Source of the DNA: Opeltia flavorubescens
Lineage: Eukaryota; Ascomycota; Lecanoromycetes; Teloschistales; Teloschistaceae
DNA: 64,000 nucleotides
Direction of reading: 5' to 3'
Assembly: GCA_000442125.1 (NCBI GenBank)
Contig: KE546965.1
Location: 310,001 to 374,000 of the forward strand
Both the position numbers and the translations under genes were made by a program. This document shows, in pieces, positions 38,961-51,580 of this stretch. Every line of letters starts with the position of its first letter. Position 1 is the first letter of the stretch. The notes under the pieces are model-generated. The model was given only the letters and a program-made list of their open reading frames with translations, was not told where the DNA came from and did not search any database.

Positions 38961-39674
38961 ATGGTGAGCGTACCGCCAGTCCTCTCATATCTCTGGCTAA
39001 GATTGCTACAGTCACAATCACTACGCCCATACCTACAATGCGTGCGCTCCTCCCTCACCGCTGCTCTATCTCTCTCCGACTTTGCTTCACAAGCGTCAGA
39101 ACGGCACAATGTCCCAGAAATAGAGGCGGCCAGTTCCCTCGAAGTCCTGTTAAACCCTTTGACGGTCTCGAGGAACGAGAATGAGAGGGTCTTGATTGAA
39201 CCCAGTGTGAACAGCGTCCGCATAAGCATCAAGATCAAACAGGCCGACGAGATAGAAAATATCCTGGTACACAAATTCACAAGATTTCTGACACAGCGGG
39301 CGGAAGCCTTTTTCATTCTGAGGAGGAAGGCCATCAAGGTACATGGAACCCGGAGACGGAAAAGACCACAGAGACTGAAATCATATCTTAGGGCTACGAT
39401 ATTTCTTTTCTGATAACGAATTTCCACACGGAGGAGATGCTGAAGCATAAGTTGGTCGATTTCATAATACAATTCATGGAGGAAGTGGACAAAGAAATAT
39501 CAGAGATGAAGCTTTTTGTACGGCTTCTGAGGCACTATGTCTCCTCAAGCAATCTGCTAATGTTCGTCAGCTTAATGCGAGAGCAAGGTTTGTCGCCGAA
39601 TCATTCCTCACCCCAGTACGTATATCCCGTGTTACTATGACGATCCAACTAATACAGCCTCATAGTTCGATTAG
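38961..39674 (+). CDS. ARC19: Arp2/3 complex 20 kDa subunit (ARPC4)
   Basis: ARPC4 is a core subunit of the Arp2/3 complex, which nucleates branched actin at cortical patches. Five exons, 38961..38963, 39012..39338, 39392..39517, 39571..39615 and 39666..39674, give 169 residues, the family length. Exon 1 is only the ATG; after a 48 nt intron the protein reads [20 protein letters not shown]. The body matches the family closely ([54 protein letters not shown]-like helix). The last exon is nine bases, coding FD and the stop, which completes the family ending ESFLTPFD. Introns are 48, 53, 53 and 50 nt, so structure was decided by protein continuity. Confidence 0.96.
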
Positions 39675-42036
39675 AGCTATTGTTTGCTCAGAGCCTTTGG
39701 TCCTGCAGTCAAACCAAAAATATCTTAAGGAACAGACGGTAGCTGATGGCAGCCCTCCGCTACCGAATGTCTATGAAAACAATATCTACCCTACGTCTGA
39801 CTTGTCACAAATTTTCCATATGTCTTTCGTACCAACTTCAAGAACTCCAGGTCTTCCACGATGATTAACAGTCAAGCCTTGTAGATTGCTAAGACAGCTA
39901 AATACATGACCACGTGACCTTTGTTGGAGACAATGTTCCTCTACAGATTATAGGGAGTAGGCCATTGTCTTAAAAATTCCTTCGAAGATTTCCTTGCCAA
40001 CAAGAAAAGCCATCCACAGTCATTTCATCAGAGTCCTACAGTATGCTGACATAGCTCTCAATCCAGAGGCTGCGCTCCTTACCACCAACGTCCTCGATCC
40101 TCTCGCACGGCCAGTAGCTGCCTTGTGCGGACTGTCTCCACTTGCCACCGGTTCATGAGCGATCCGAGAGCAATCGAAGCGCCAGAGGAGATAAATTAGC
40201 AGGTACTGATGCAGCGAGTATTCGTTTTGCTTTCCGTAACAGCATTAAATCGTACGAAGATTCCAAATCGTCGAGCAGCTTATTCCATGTCGTCCAGTCC
40301 GAATATCTCGATACGAAGGTTTCGTTTACATAGGTTGGATCAGCCGCAACGTTGAAGGAAGGAGCCATGGCACTCCACCTCTTCCTCAACGGAAGGAACG
40401 ATCATCCCCCGCGAGTATCTCTACCCGAAGTCGAGCCCCACGTTGTCCTTCGCTGAAACTATCTATGCAAGCTTTCCGGATCATAGAAACTTCCTTTGCA
40501 AAACACAAAGTCGAGGTTCCTTTTAGCCAATGCTTAGCTGGCTATGCCGCTGCAAACAGTCTTTATTTCGTCTCCTTGCTGGGTTGTGCTTTCCAGCAAG
40601 ACGCTCGCTTGCATAGACGGCTCCTCTAGAATTAGTAAATACGACATTTAACGCTTGGAATAAACGTCTCCGGGTGCCTTCTAAACACAAAATCCCCATT
40701 TCCCTCCTGGAATACAAAATACCGTCCCTAGACATCGTTCTGATCGTCCCGGAGTCCTATCAGTAGCCTTGGACAGAAGTCAGAGGTCGAAATCAGCGGA
40801 TGAGCAGAGCGATCAACAATCCGCACCATCGTACCGGATCTCAGGACGTTGGATAATTCAACCATTGGACCCGAGAGCTGAAGGAGACCCTTACATTCTG
40901 TGAGAGCTATGGTGTGTCCTCCTCCACTAGTGCTCTTCTGTTGTCCCTCAGGTATTCCAGGCAACCTAGACCAGCGTAAATCGAACTCCGTTCGCACAAA
41001 TACAAATAGAGATCCACAAGAGGCGGCTTCTGGCCTGCTCTCAAGGTCGCAGTATCTATTGGAAAACATTGAAGCACATGAAAGATGGGTGTTAAGCTCC
41101 TTTGACTGGCTCTGCCTTGGCAACTTTCAGCACTGCTGCCAAAAGCATGGCTAAAAGGGGCATTAGCCTTACGATTAGATAAGGCGAAATGTGCCAGCTC
41201 GCCTTCACTTGAGTTCCCAGCCAAATTGGCCATCCAAAAGACGCATAGCGTCTCAATTTAGCCCGTCGGAGATATCTCCTTTGTCCAAAGTGGATGCTGA
41301 GGCAAGCTCTGAAACTGTCCAGCAACTCGGTCTTTGAGACTTCCACATTTGATGCAGCTCATCTGACCAATGATAATGCTTGCCACATCAAATCAAGTGA
41401 CCAATTACCATTGGGAAGGATGGCACCTGCGAATGAAGACATATCCTGGTCCTCCTTTCACCCATTCCTCTTCCTGTCATCTTGTCATCCATTGATTCTC
41501 CTTCCAAAGCAAAGGAGTAACCATCCTCGCTGCAGATTTGCGAAGCAAGAGGACAACAAAAGGCTGCTTCTGCACACGTTTGCCTCCTTTTCAAGCTCAG
41601 AGTGACACAAAGTCAATCTGCTCTCCCTTGAATTGTAAAGTTCGGAGACTTGTGGTGGCAATACCTGTGGTAAGTCTCTTCCTTACTACAACCGCATCAC
41701 ATACTCCTATCAATGTTTGCTGGTACCTCATGACCAGGATGAGCTTGGTAGAAGAGGTGCCACAAGAATGCATCTTCCTGTAATCATCAATAAATCAAAT
41801 CAACACTTCCGAGTGCTCAACATTATTGACTTTTGCAGGAACAACAATACCTTCTTGAATGTGTAAGTAGAATGCAGTTCATCCACTCCTTCAATGCAGA
41901 TGCATCTTCCCTCAACCCTTTTGAATTCATCTTCTGGTCAAAGTAGTCTTCCATTGCACTCATATCCCTCTTGCTCCGAAATTCATTGCGAATTCAACCC
42001 ATCATTGACTATCACATAGCTGGTCATTGAATAGTT
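39675..42036. other. Intergenic, 2.4 kb
   Basis: No frame has recognisable similarity. The right end should be promoter and leader of the RRM protein gene. A pyrimidine-rich stretch occurs around 41440-41520. No repeat was seen. Confidence 0.4.
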
Positions 42037-45000
42037 ATGAATCCCGCAGCAGGTTCACAGGACCAGAACTTTGGACAAGCACCGAACAACTCTGCTAAAC
42101 GATCGAGACCTTGGCAACTTGGAATGACCCCGGCTATGTCTCCAAGCATGATGGCTTCAAATGGTCCATCCCTTGACAGTATGCCCGCCTTTGCACCGAA
42201 CATGTGGCCGTCAATGCATCATTCTGCGTCCACGCCGCAAATGTACCCGGACAATGCAAGCGAAAATCTTGGTCCGCATTCCGATCAATATCTTTCGGGG
42301 CCATCTACGTTCTCAGCCCCAAGTAATCCGCCTATCTTGAGCACAGCTGTCCAAGGACAACAGTGGGGCAATCAGGTACGCTGTAACTCTTCAACTTCTC
42401 TCCAAATTTGCTGTAGGCTAAGCTCATGTTTGTTATAGCCGACAAATAGGACTCCAAATGACGAGCTTCGGCGTCAGACTAATATCGCGCACATGATAGA
42501 GAGTAGTAATGGAAGCCCAAGCCGATTCCTTAGGACATCTCCAAATCCCGGTAATGGAAGCAACTCCTGGTCCAACCGAGCTCCCCGACCAGCCCAACTT
42601 GGATTTGGCAATAATGGAGACAACCTACAAGCCAATTTCCACGGCGTTCAAGGAGGTCCAAAATCAGCCCCGGCACAGGTCAACTCATTCGAACAATCTG
42701 CTGTTGGAGGAACTTCACGGACGTCGGATAATGGCTTGTCTGATGAGCGCTGGCCTTCTGATACGTATGTCAACAGTATTCATCGAGCATACATTATGAT
42801 GGAACCCGCTGACACAGATCCCTTTAGGCCAGCTAGAGCTAGTCATATCACGTCAGCATACCCAAGCTCAACTCACCTTGAGCTACTTCAGGCCCAATAT
42901 GGGATCACAAATCTTCCCGGATTGGGAGGCAACGAGCGAGCCTTCGTTGCCGAGCAGCTTCGCCCCCAGGTCCCAAATGGTGGGAGCTCCCCTTTGCCGG
43001 CTGGACAGAGAGCACAAGCATCGTCTACAATATCCACGGGACGCGGGTATGATAACTTGAGAGCATACATAGAAATTGCAGCGAGTGGCGGGTAAGTCAT
43101 TGCGTGAAAAGATTCTTCAACTAGTACGAGTGCTAATCAACGACAGAGAACGCTCTTTGATACCCGAGCTGGAACGAGTCATGTCGACGCTGCTGTATCT
43201 GAGGGGTGACAATGACGGTCTTCCAGTGATGAACCACTTTGGAAGAGACGCACTCCGACAATTCATGTACAACTGTGTATTCGATGCCGAGGATGGAAGT
43301 TCCCAGTTGTCCCGAGAGAACCCTTATGGTATGATCGACGTAGTAGGACAACGAGTCTCGCGCCACAGTCTTCATGAAGAAATAACCCACTTTCTCGAAG
43401 ACCAGCTCGAGTCAATGATGGCCTCACCTAACCAGAGTGCTCAAAATGGGATAAAACAGCTCCAGAGAAGTCCTACAGTGGAAGACTTTAATCATGCTAT
43501 CGACAGCAATTGTGCTCGGAACTTCCAAGCTGACCGACAAGACGATTATTCAAATCAGAGCGGTCTGGAAATTTTTCCGACATCAAGAGCCACGATCGAA
43601 CGTGGCGGCGATGATGGACAGTCGCCCATCGGTGGATTTGAGAACCTTAACATGGGAAGCCCTCATAGAGGCAACAACACCTTTCACAACAGCGACCCTC
43701 GTCGGGCTTGGGATCCGTCAATGCTCAGTGGAGTTCCCAACCTGCTTGAGCAACAGCAACCGCAGTCCAACTTTTTCCCCATACCGGGTATGGGTCCAGG
43801 ACTTCAAGGGGCTCCCTCTCAATATGGACAACCTGCTATGGGATTCATGCAGCAGCAGCAACCCTATCAGCCGATGCTACAACAGCATTTAAATCAACAG
43901 CAACTGAGTCAGCAATATGGGCCTTTCCTTTCTCCACATTTCATGAATACCCCAGTATCAGCCGGACCGATGTACTTCCCATCGTCAGGTCCGCCTTTGA
44001 CATTTTATCCTGGACGTCAGGTCATCCCACAAGGCGGTCCGATGATGCCTTATGGGCCCCAACTCCCTCCGAACGCTGGGTTTGGTATGCAGCACTTTAT
44101 GGGCGGTATGGTGCAACCACCATATCTGTCAAATCCACAGTTAGCGCTGAGCGCGCTACCTCCGCATATGTCAGGCTGGGCATCTCAGCCCTTTCGAGGA
44201 ATGCCAGTGTCAGCTTCTCCTCAATGGGCACAGCCATCTGAACGCAATCGTAATCCGAAAAGTCGTTCTGGAAGTCCAATGCTGGGTGGGACGCAATCTC
44301 GTGCTGGGCGCAACGTTGTGTCCCATGTTCCTCTGCTGCCCTATCGACCCGGATCGGATGACATGTATCCTTCCTATAACCCAAAGGCAGGCTCAACCGT
44401 GCGTAAACAGGAGCTCGAGCGTAGCGGTCCAAGTTACGAGTTTGCTTCGAAGCCCGAGAACTTGCCCTTCTTCGAGGCGGCACGGCAGGCCCAACCCGCT
44501 CAATGGGGTGTACTCAAGATTGGAAATGTAAGTGAAAGGAATGATTAGATCTTCTTGCAGAAAATTTCTATTATGATGTTCCGCTTTGTGATGCAATACA
44601 CGATATATGAGGGAAGTGTTAGGAGGTGTAGTTGATATTGACTTGGAAGAAACTAACGCTAGAGGAGGCGAGGGTCCTTTTCCCTATTTGGCTTTCGGGC
44701 TGGCTTTCCGAGCATTCAATCATTTGTGATTGCCTTAAGATTGTTGACTTTGAGCTATTTGGCATTGCTTGAATTGTACTCTAGAGCTGATCGCTAATAC
44801 AACACCGTTACCAACAGATTCCATACTCGTTGACCAAGCAAGAAGTCCTCGGTCTCCTTGGTCGTAATGCCAAAATTGTCACTCCAGACCTCGGCGTGCC
44901 CATTCATATCATCATGGATCGCACGACTGGAAAGACGATGGACTGTTATGTGGAGTTCTTTTCCACCGGCGACGCTCAGGCTGCTTTGAACAAGTGCCTC

Positions 45001-46196
45001 TTGCGTGGTAGTCAGCTTCGACTGGGAGATCGAGTAATCGACGTCGCCTTGAGTTCACAGGATGCACTGCTTGCCGAGCTGTTTCCAAAAGCCAAGAACG
45101 TTGAGTGGAGGAACGGCCGCCCTCTGATCAGACAGAGCACCGATGCTTTCAACTCTGGCTTCAAGACGTTCGTGACTCATGAAGAACTATTACAGCTTTA
45201 CAGCCATGCTGAGAAGCCGCATCGCGTAAGTCATTCCAAAGTCTATAATCCTTGCTTTTCAAACAGTAGTAGTAGTACCTTCCGTCCCTTCCTCGTTTAT
45301 CCAAGAGCTGATCTCTGATGGCGAGATGTATCTTATAATCCGAGGCGACAATCCTGCAGTCGCTCCCTATTCACTACAACTCATTGTCCCATTGCCACAC
45401 TCACTGTTCTGTTGTTTCCTTGATGCTGCTTATGATGGTTATGGCCTTTATATCCGAGTCTGAGCACTATTCCTTCACCGTAGAATGAATATAATCCCTC
45501 ATATACTCACTAATCACCTACCCAGTCTAATTACACACAGAAGTGCTTGCAGCGGCCGTACGAATGCATGATTAGCACGCTCTCAAAGGTAACTAGCCAG
45601 TGGTCCCAACTACTCACAAAAAGAGAACGCGACTAATTCATGCAAAGTTTCCTTGGTTTGCTGTCGATCTGTACACGGTCAATTCTCGCGACGAGATCTT
45701 CGACAAGACACTAAGTCTGATCAAATTGTTAATGAACCAGCTCCGACGAGGTCCGGATATCTGGATTCCTCACCTTCACGAAAGCTTACTGATCGACTTG
45801 CTCTACGCTGGCTTGAACGTTCCAGCATTCGGTGAATATCAGCGTATGCGATTGCGAGAGGCCGCCGGCGATGTAGGCGATAGGATTCCCATGAGTCCGT
45901 TGATAGTGTATTGGCCTTTCGAGATTCTGTGCCGCAAACCTGGGTTCGAGGAAGACTATGTCGCGGTAAGTGAGATATCTCCCTATAATGCATCTATTCC
46001 TCTCTGATAAGCGTGGAAAAAGGTCTTCGCGAGCTTTTTCAAGAAACACCCGCTCAATGAATCGGATGACCCGGAGAATCCATTTGGCAGTTGGACCCTT
46101 AAGAAGCCTGAGACTATGGGCTTGATTACTATGGGTCAGATCGGCGCACATGAGATGCAGATGATGTTGAGTATGCTGCGCGATGTCCTTGATTGA
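42037..46196 (+). CDS. Large RRM-containing RNA-binding protein, uncharacterised
   Basis: Seven exons, 42037..42375, 42439..43091, 43147..44527, 44818..45225, 45526..45588, 45648..45965 and 46023..46196, give 1111 residues. The first ~790 residues are Asn/Gln/Pro/Met/Gly-rich and disordered, with Gln runs near residue 590-620. One RRM lies at about 788-870, starting KIGN, then after the intron IPYSLTKQEVLGLLGRNAKI, with the RNP1-like CYVEFFST. A conserved-looking C-terminal domain follows (KCLQRPYECMISTL, PFEILCRKPGFEEDY, GAHEMQMMLSMLRDVLD). Introns 3 and 4 (290 and 300 nt) are the longest in the window and flank the RRM exon. Five of the six introns are phase 0. The likely role is in mRNA regulation; I cannot name the ortholog. 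Confidence 0.87.
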
Positions 46197-49100
46197 GGTC
46201 ACTTGATAGTCCATCCGGAAAAGAGGAGGGGGAAACTACAAGCAAGCGTTACAGAGATTGCACCAGTGCTTCACGTCGACGGGTCCTCACGAGGGGCGCT
46301 GTCAATCTTATTTGCATTCACGAGCTTTAAGAGTCCTCAAGGTCTCAATCTAGCAAAGATCACGACAGTCTTTTCTTTTTCTTACTTTCTTTCTTCTACA
46401 GCAGAAGGATCATGGACGAATGGGTATGAAGCACGGGGGCATGCAGGTCGATGAATGATGTTAATTTGATCCTTTGGAGGAAGATTTTTTCATGTGTTCT
46501 TGAGCAATTGCAGTGTGTGACGGCTTTCACGGATTATTCGAGGTCCTCTCTCAACAGAGGGCATGTGGAAGGTCGATGATGATGATGATGACGAGACGCA
46601 TTAGGAAAAATATTCTTGAAAGGGGGATGATGAGTGATGGATAGGAAAGACAGCAACACAGATTAGATTTCTATCATTAGCGCTTTACTTCTTGTAGATA
46701 ATTGCAGATTTGGCTTTGATTTCAATGATTTCTTTGACTTTGCTTCTTTTTTCTCTTGTGATAAAAAATGATCTGCCGCCGCTAGGGGTAGTGTACCAAG
46801 AATGGCTGTTGGTGGTGGTTGGAAGTTGGAAACCCTTTCATCCCACAAAGTGGCAGTAGTAGCGAAAAGGTAAGGTAGGTTTTTTTTACATGTGGTAAAT
46901 TTTCTGAGATTGCGATGGCTATGTTTCTTGTGAAGGATTATGCTAGGTTGTTAGATTTGTAAAGGCTATTTAGTAGTGGTGAGTTTTCTCGGTCTTTTAG
47001 TGGTGTGAAGTCTTTTCGATGTCTTTGCGTGGTGGTCACGTGTTTTTTTACGATTCCTCTACTTTTTATATATTCGAGTTCGATTGTTTGGCATATTTGA
47101 TTTTTTGCATGCAATTTCGTATTATGATCTTGTTTGGGAGAAACATTATTTCAAGTTTGCTTCTATTGTTATATCTAATAGATGAATGTTGAATTGAGGG
47201 TAATTCGTTGCCGGCAGCTTCCTGGTTTGATCTTGTCTGGGGATATCCAGGCGCACGAGCTATCAGGATCCTTCGACAATATCACGAGATCAAGCTGTGC
47301 TGTGCAAACCATGCCCATTGTTCAGTGTATTCAAGATGACCACCCAGCAGTTGAGATAAAAGGCAGAAGGAGAGCAAGTCTAGGCGTATGAAATACCAAG
47401 ATCTCTCGACGACTTTACGATTTCGAGCTGTGCTGTGCAATGCATGCCAATGTTCAGTATGTTCAGGAAGACCATCCAACGAGTCAGATAAGAGAGGATA
47501 TGGGAGCAAGTCCAGCCGCATGAACCATCAAGCTCTCTCGACGACTTTACGATATCGAGCTTTGCTGTGCCCTTGGTCCAGTACGTACACAAATTCCATG
47601 TCTGCTCCACGGCAATGCACTCCACACTTGTGCAGCTCGCCAAGGTGTGCATGCACAGGCATGATCCTCCATCGACTAGCTACCTTGCATTGTTGTGCCA
47701 TGTCGAAACAGGTAATCATGGCAATCTGGAAGTTCCTCAATAGGTTGTTGATACGGTGCCACCGCCCAAGCTCGGACTACGACACGTTGTCAGACATTCC
47801 CCGAGATACGGTCAAGATGCTGCAATCTCCAACGCCAGGCTTGGGGGGATGCTGCTTCTGGGGCACGGGCTCGCCGATCCCCACGTGGAAATGCCTCTGG
47901 GAGGCGTTCAAGCGAGCTTCCCAACTCGGTAAGGGAGACTGGCGCCGTCGACCTTTTGCTCGATCTTTGGGAACATAGCCTGCATAAGCATATTTGACAC
48001 CTGCATTGGATCCTCAGCACCTGCTCAGCTAGACCTGCAAGACCTGTCAGCTCTGGCCAGATGCTCAACAAGATCTTGGACGCACCCTGATGATTCCCAC
48101 TGCGAGATGGTGGGGACGTCGAATGTGAATGCTCACACCCTCTTCGCAGTCTCCGGCGAGCTTTTCCATTAGCTACATGAATCACCCACTCGATTATCTC
48201 GCCTGGGCTTTACAAATATATCGCGGCCGTTGGAAGACCAAACGCGTCGGTGTGCATAGTCGATTAGACGATTCTGCAGCTGCATGCAGCGACTTCTCGC
48301 TTCGTCATGCCACTTGGGTTTGGGGCAGCCTTCCCGCCATTGCGACTTGACATGGATTGTGGGTGTTCCCGAAGCCATGGCTGGCTGAGAGCACGCACTA
48401 CACACACCTTAATTTGCTTTGAGCTTTCTCCAGTCCCCAATTCGGTCTTACGGACGTACGGGTCGTTTGTCCTAGAACTTAGGCACTCTTCGCTTGTAGT
48501 GCCATTCTCAAGCTCAAGTGGCCGTTTCTCAATCGATCGCCTCTCAACACAGTCAGATCAGTGTTTGCAGAGGTCCTAATTTTCCACTCTGATCCGGTGC
48601 TGGAAATTTGGATCAAATATCCGAGGACTATTTTCTACAAACATGGAACAGACAATAACACTTATGCAAACACGTGAGATAAATGCTCGATCTCTTTGCA
48701 TTTTCTGATTATGAAGTCAGGTCGAGCAGAGGCATTCGGTCATGGTTCAAGGCAAGCGGATTTGGAGACACGGAGTCTAGAACGCCTCAGCCGGTCGAGG
48801 AACGCACTCGCTAACGCAATGCTATGATTGGTCACCAACAATCGGGGCAAATACGGCGAATGCATCACTGATCACTCCGTTCGCCGTGCTCGTGGTGACA
48901 GTCATTGTCGACAACTTGAGGGATGTAGCACACTTGTTTTCAGACACAATAATCTATGACAGATCCAAAACGGATGTTCCCAATAGTCGCGAAGGAAGCA
49001 GGCAAGCCACAGTGTTCGCAAAGCCGCCGACGACGTGCTTTCGGTCGCATCCGAGATCGCGATCTCTGGGGCCACGCCAGGCAGTCCATGATTGGCGATC

Positions 49101-50500
49101 AATCCTTTCTGACCCCTGTAGATTGAGGGTAGCCGCAAGTTTTACTGGAGAAAAGCATGATTAGCGTCGGATCACTCCATCTCGACCCTATTCCTCTGGC
49201 ATTGTTGGCCCCTTCGAAATTGCAAATTTACTTCAACAATTTGAAATCATGACTTTTTACGAGTCATCTCCGACTTTGTCCTTGCCCCATTATGCTCCAT
49301 GGTATGGACCTCAATAGAACAACCAAGTCTCGTAGGACCCGCTCCAGGCAGCGATACCAATGGAATACAGAGCTTTGTTGACGGTAATAATCCCGCTTGT
49401 CAGCATCGGCATGTACTCCTATGCGAATAGCATTTGGTCAGAAGACCTAGGTTCCAATACCCCACTGCGTGACAAGAAGTGAAACACGAATAACCCAAGC
49501 AAGATGGTCTGGTTGGTGATGTTGCTTTTCAGGGAGTACCAACTTTCCCCCAAGCTTCTTCATAGCATCCGCTCCAACAGACTCGACGGCCGCAATAGAG
49601 ATGTGTTTCCCGCATAATCATGCTGATTGTGAGAGTCGTGTAACCTATCGACGAGAGGGTTAGGCAGGAGATTCCAATCTCGGATCCCTGCTTGACCACG
49701 ATGAATTGTCCCTTCCCCTGTCAATCTCATGCATGCACCTTACTGCGTCTAGCTATCTTGAGACCAACCCAAGGATGCAGCGCACTATCCATGCATCCCG
49801 CACCATCCACCAGCAGACTTTGGGCTAGAAGGATTTCGCTATTGACCCCAAAATCGATGGTTCCCCACCCAGTCTTGTGGGCAAGCAAGCCGTCCCGCAG
49901 CGCCGACAAGCCCTTCGGCCAGGCGAATTGTTTGGTTAGAAACCTGGTGTTCGACCTCTACTGCTTGGGACCGATCAATTATGCTAGTCAACAGTGAAGT
50001 CGAAAAGTCTTGCTTATCAGGGTGGAGACAATGGAGATGTCTTTTGTTAGTGAGCGCTTCGTTCTCTTGGGAAAAGGAGCCAGGGGAGCCGGGGGAAGAG
50101 TAGGATATTTCGTACATGTAATAGACGTACCTATCGTAGAGGGCTAGATTAAGGGTTACACACAAGCCCCGATTTGGCATCGCTGACAATTAGGACGAGG
50201 CAAGATTATCGAAGGGAGATGCCGCCCTGCTTTATGAGCTGGCCAATCTGAGCGAGGACCTGAAAGCGTCCAAGCTTTCCAATCCCATTCCAGGGCACAA
50301 GAGCCTAACGAGCACTGTCAAGCGACGCTGGGGAATCCAGATCATCGGACGAGACACACCCTGACCGCGGAGCTTTGGATCGTAGCCGGGGAAATCCTTC
50401 TGTCCTAGACACATCCTCCCTCTGGATGCAGGCACATTATTATCCGGCCTTCGTCGTTCGTAGTTGTTGATTCTTTCACGACCATTATCGTATTATTGTC
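46197..50500. other. Gene-poor region, 4.3 kb
   Basis: Apart from the tandem repeat at 47265-47585 and a short ATG microsatellite near 46577, I see no supported feature. The left part (46440-47160) is T/G-rich and includes the RRM gene 3' region. Longer frames at 47388-47978 (plus) and 47790-48185 (minus) read through the repeat or its flank and show no family similarity. Confidence 0.4.
47265..47585. repeat. Degenerate tandem repeat, ~133 bp unit, about 2.4 copies
   Basis: Copies begin near 47265, 47398 and 47530, giving periods of 133 and 132 bp. Each starts with a CTCTCGAC-like block and about 28 bp later has AGCTGTGCTGTGC, then CATGCC and TGTTCAGT. The first two copies end with GAGCAAGTC and a CGYATGAA block; the third is cut off after the TGCTGTGC part. 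A weaker partial copy may precede 47265. The unit length is not a multiple of three and the copies differ, so the repeat is neither recent nor coding. Confidence 0.8.
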
Positions 50501-51580
50501 AAATTGATATATATCAAAGCCATCTGACCAGGGGGGGCTCTGAAAGGAACAAGCCCAACGATCCGCATCCAGCCTTTGACGACCGCCTGCCGCCAGCCAG
50601 GCCGCTCAAGTCCAACAAAGGCCTTCCCTTTTCGAACACGCCAAACAACCTCGTGCCCTGCAGCTACTCGACTCGGTCTCATTCTATCACCGCACCTCCA
50701 GACTCTCCCATCGTCTTTTCCTGGGGTTTATGGTTTGAAGTTGTCCCAGGGGTGTCTTAAAGTCAAGCGCTTCGTACCGCTGTCCTTTAAGCTCTTCTGT
50801 TTGGCTTGTGTCGATCAGCTCGCACCGATCGACAGACCCGAAAGCCTGGGCTTGATCCTCCCTTTGCTGACTCGGAAGTATCCTAGCCAGTGCTGTACGA
50901 GCTCCTCTTAAGCTTTGTTGATCGTCGCGTGTTCTGGCTCACAGACCACAAGGGTCCTGCATCGGTACCTGCTCCGAAATCTTCTACCACCCTCAACCCT
51001 TGATTCTTCCCGGCAGCACATCTTGCGCGCACAATCTGCTCCTACCAAGTACCAGCAGCGGCCTCGTCCAGTCACATTGAACAATATCATCGGATCAATT
51101 CACAAGCCCTTCACAGAACCATTCACAGCGTCGCCGAAGAATTCACGAGGACATACACCTGAAATACAAGGAGAAATCCCGACACGAACGACGAATATTA
51201 CAGAGTATTAGCGCTTCAGAGAATTGGAATCTTCGAGCTAGAAATCGCTTTGTACTCGACAGTCGCTGCAATAAGAAAGAGTTTGGGCAGATCGAAACAA
51301 TCCATCCACAACGGCGACCGCTATCGCTGATACGTCGAACGACTACTTCACCAGCTCTCGACGCGAAGAAAATCCACTACAATTTCCCAAATACAGATAC
51401 AAATTGCCCTCCCTGGATATCTCACAGGTCCAGGCCGCACAGGCAGGTCAGTTCTGGCCTGGTGCGACCGCATCCACTCCCTCCCTCACCTTTCATCCTA
51501 CCAATACTCTTCCTACTCCGCCGACCACTGAGTCGGACGTCTTCAAACCACCTGCTGAGAGCAGGAGTCACGGTATCAAC
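50501..51580 (+). other. Probable leader of the C2H2 factor gene, almost free of ATG
   Basis: I scanned the plus strand from about 50530 to the first ATG of the factor at 51581. I found one ATG, at 50730, which opens a two-codon frame (ATG GTT TGA). Such depletion suits a long 5' untranslated leader. The final 300 bases are also an open frame continuous with the protein; see the findings. Confidence 0.5.

Noticed and set aside
47388-47978. 196-codon plus-strand frame
   Set aside because: It runs through the tandem repeat, whose unit length is not a multiple of three, and has a random, Cys-rich composition.
47790-48185. 131-codon minus-strand frame
   Set aside because: Arg/Ser-rich without any recognisable motif; opposite another spurious frame.
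46197-50500. Transposon remnant in the gene-poor region
   Set aside because: No terminal repeats, target duplications or polymerase/transposase-like peptides were recognised; a genome-wide repeat search would be needed.
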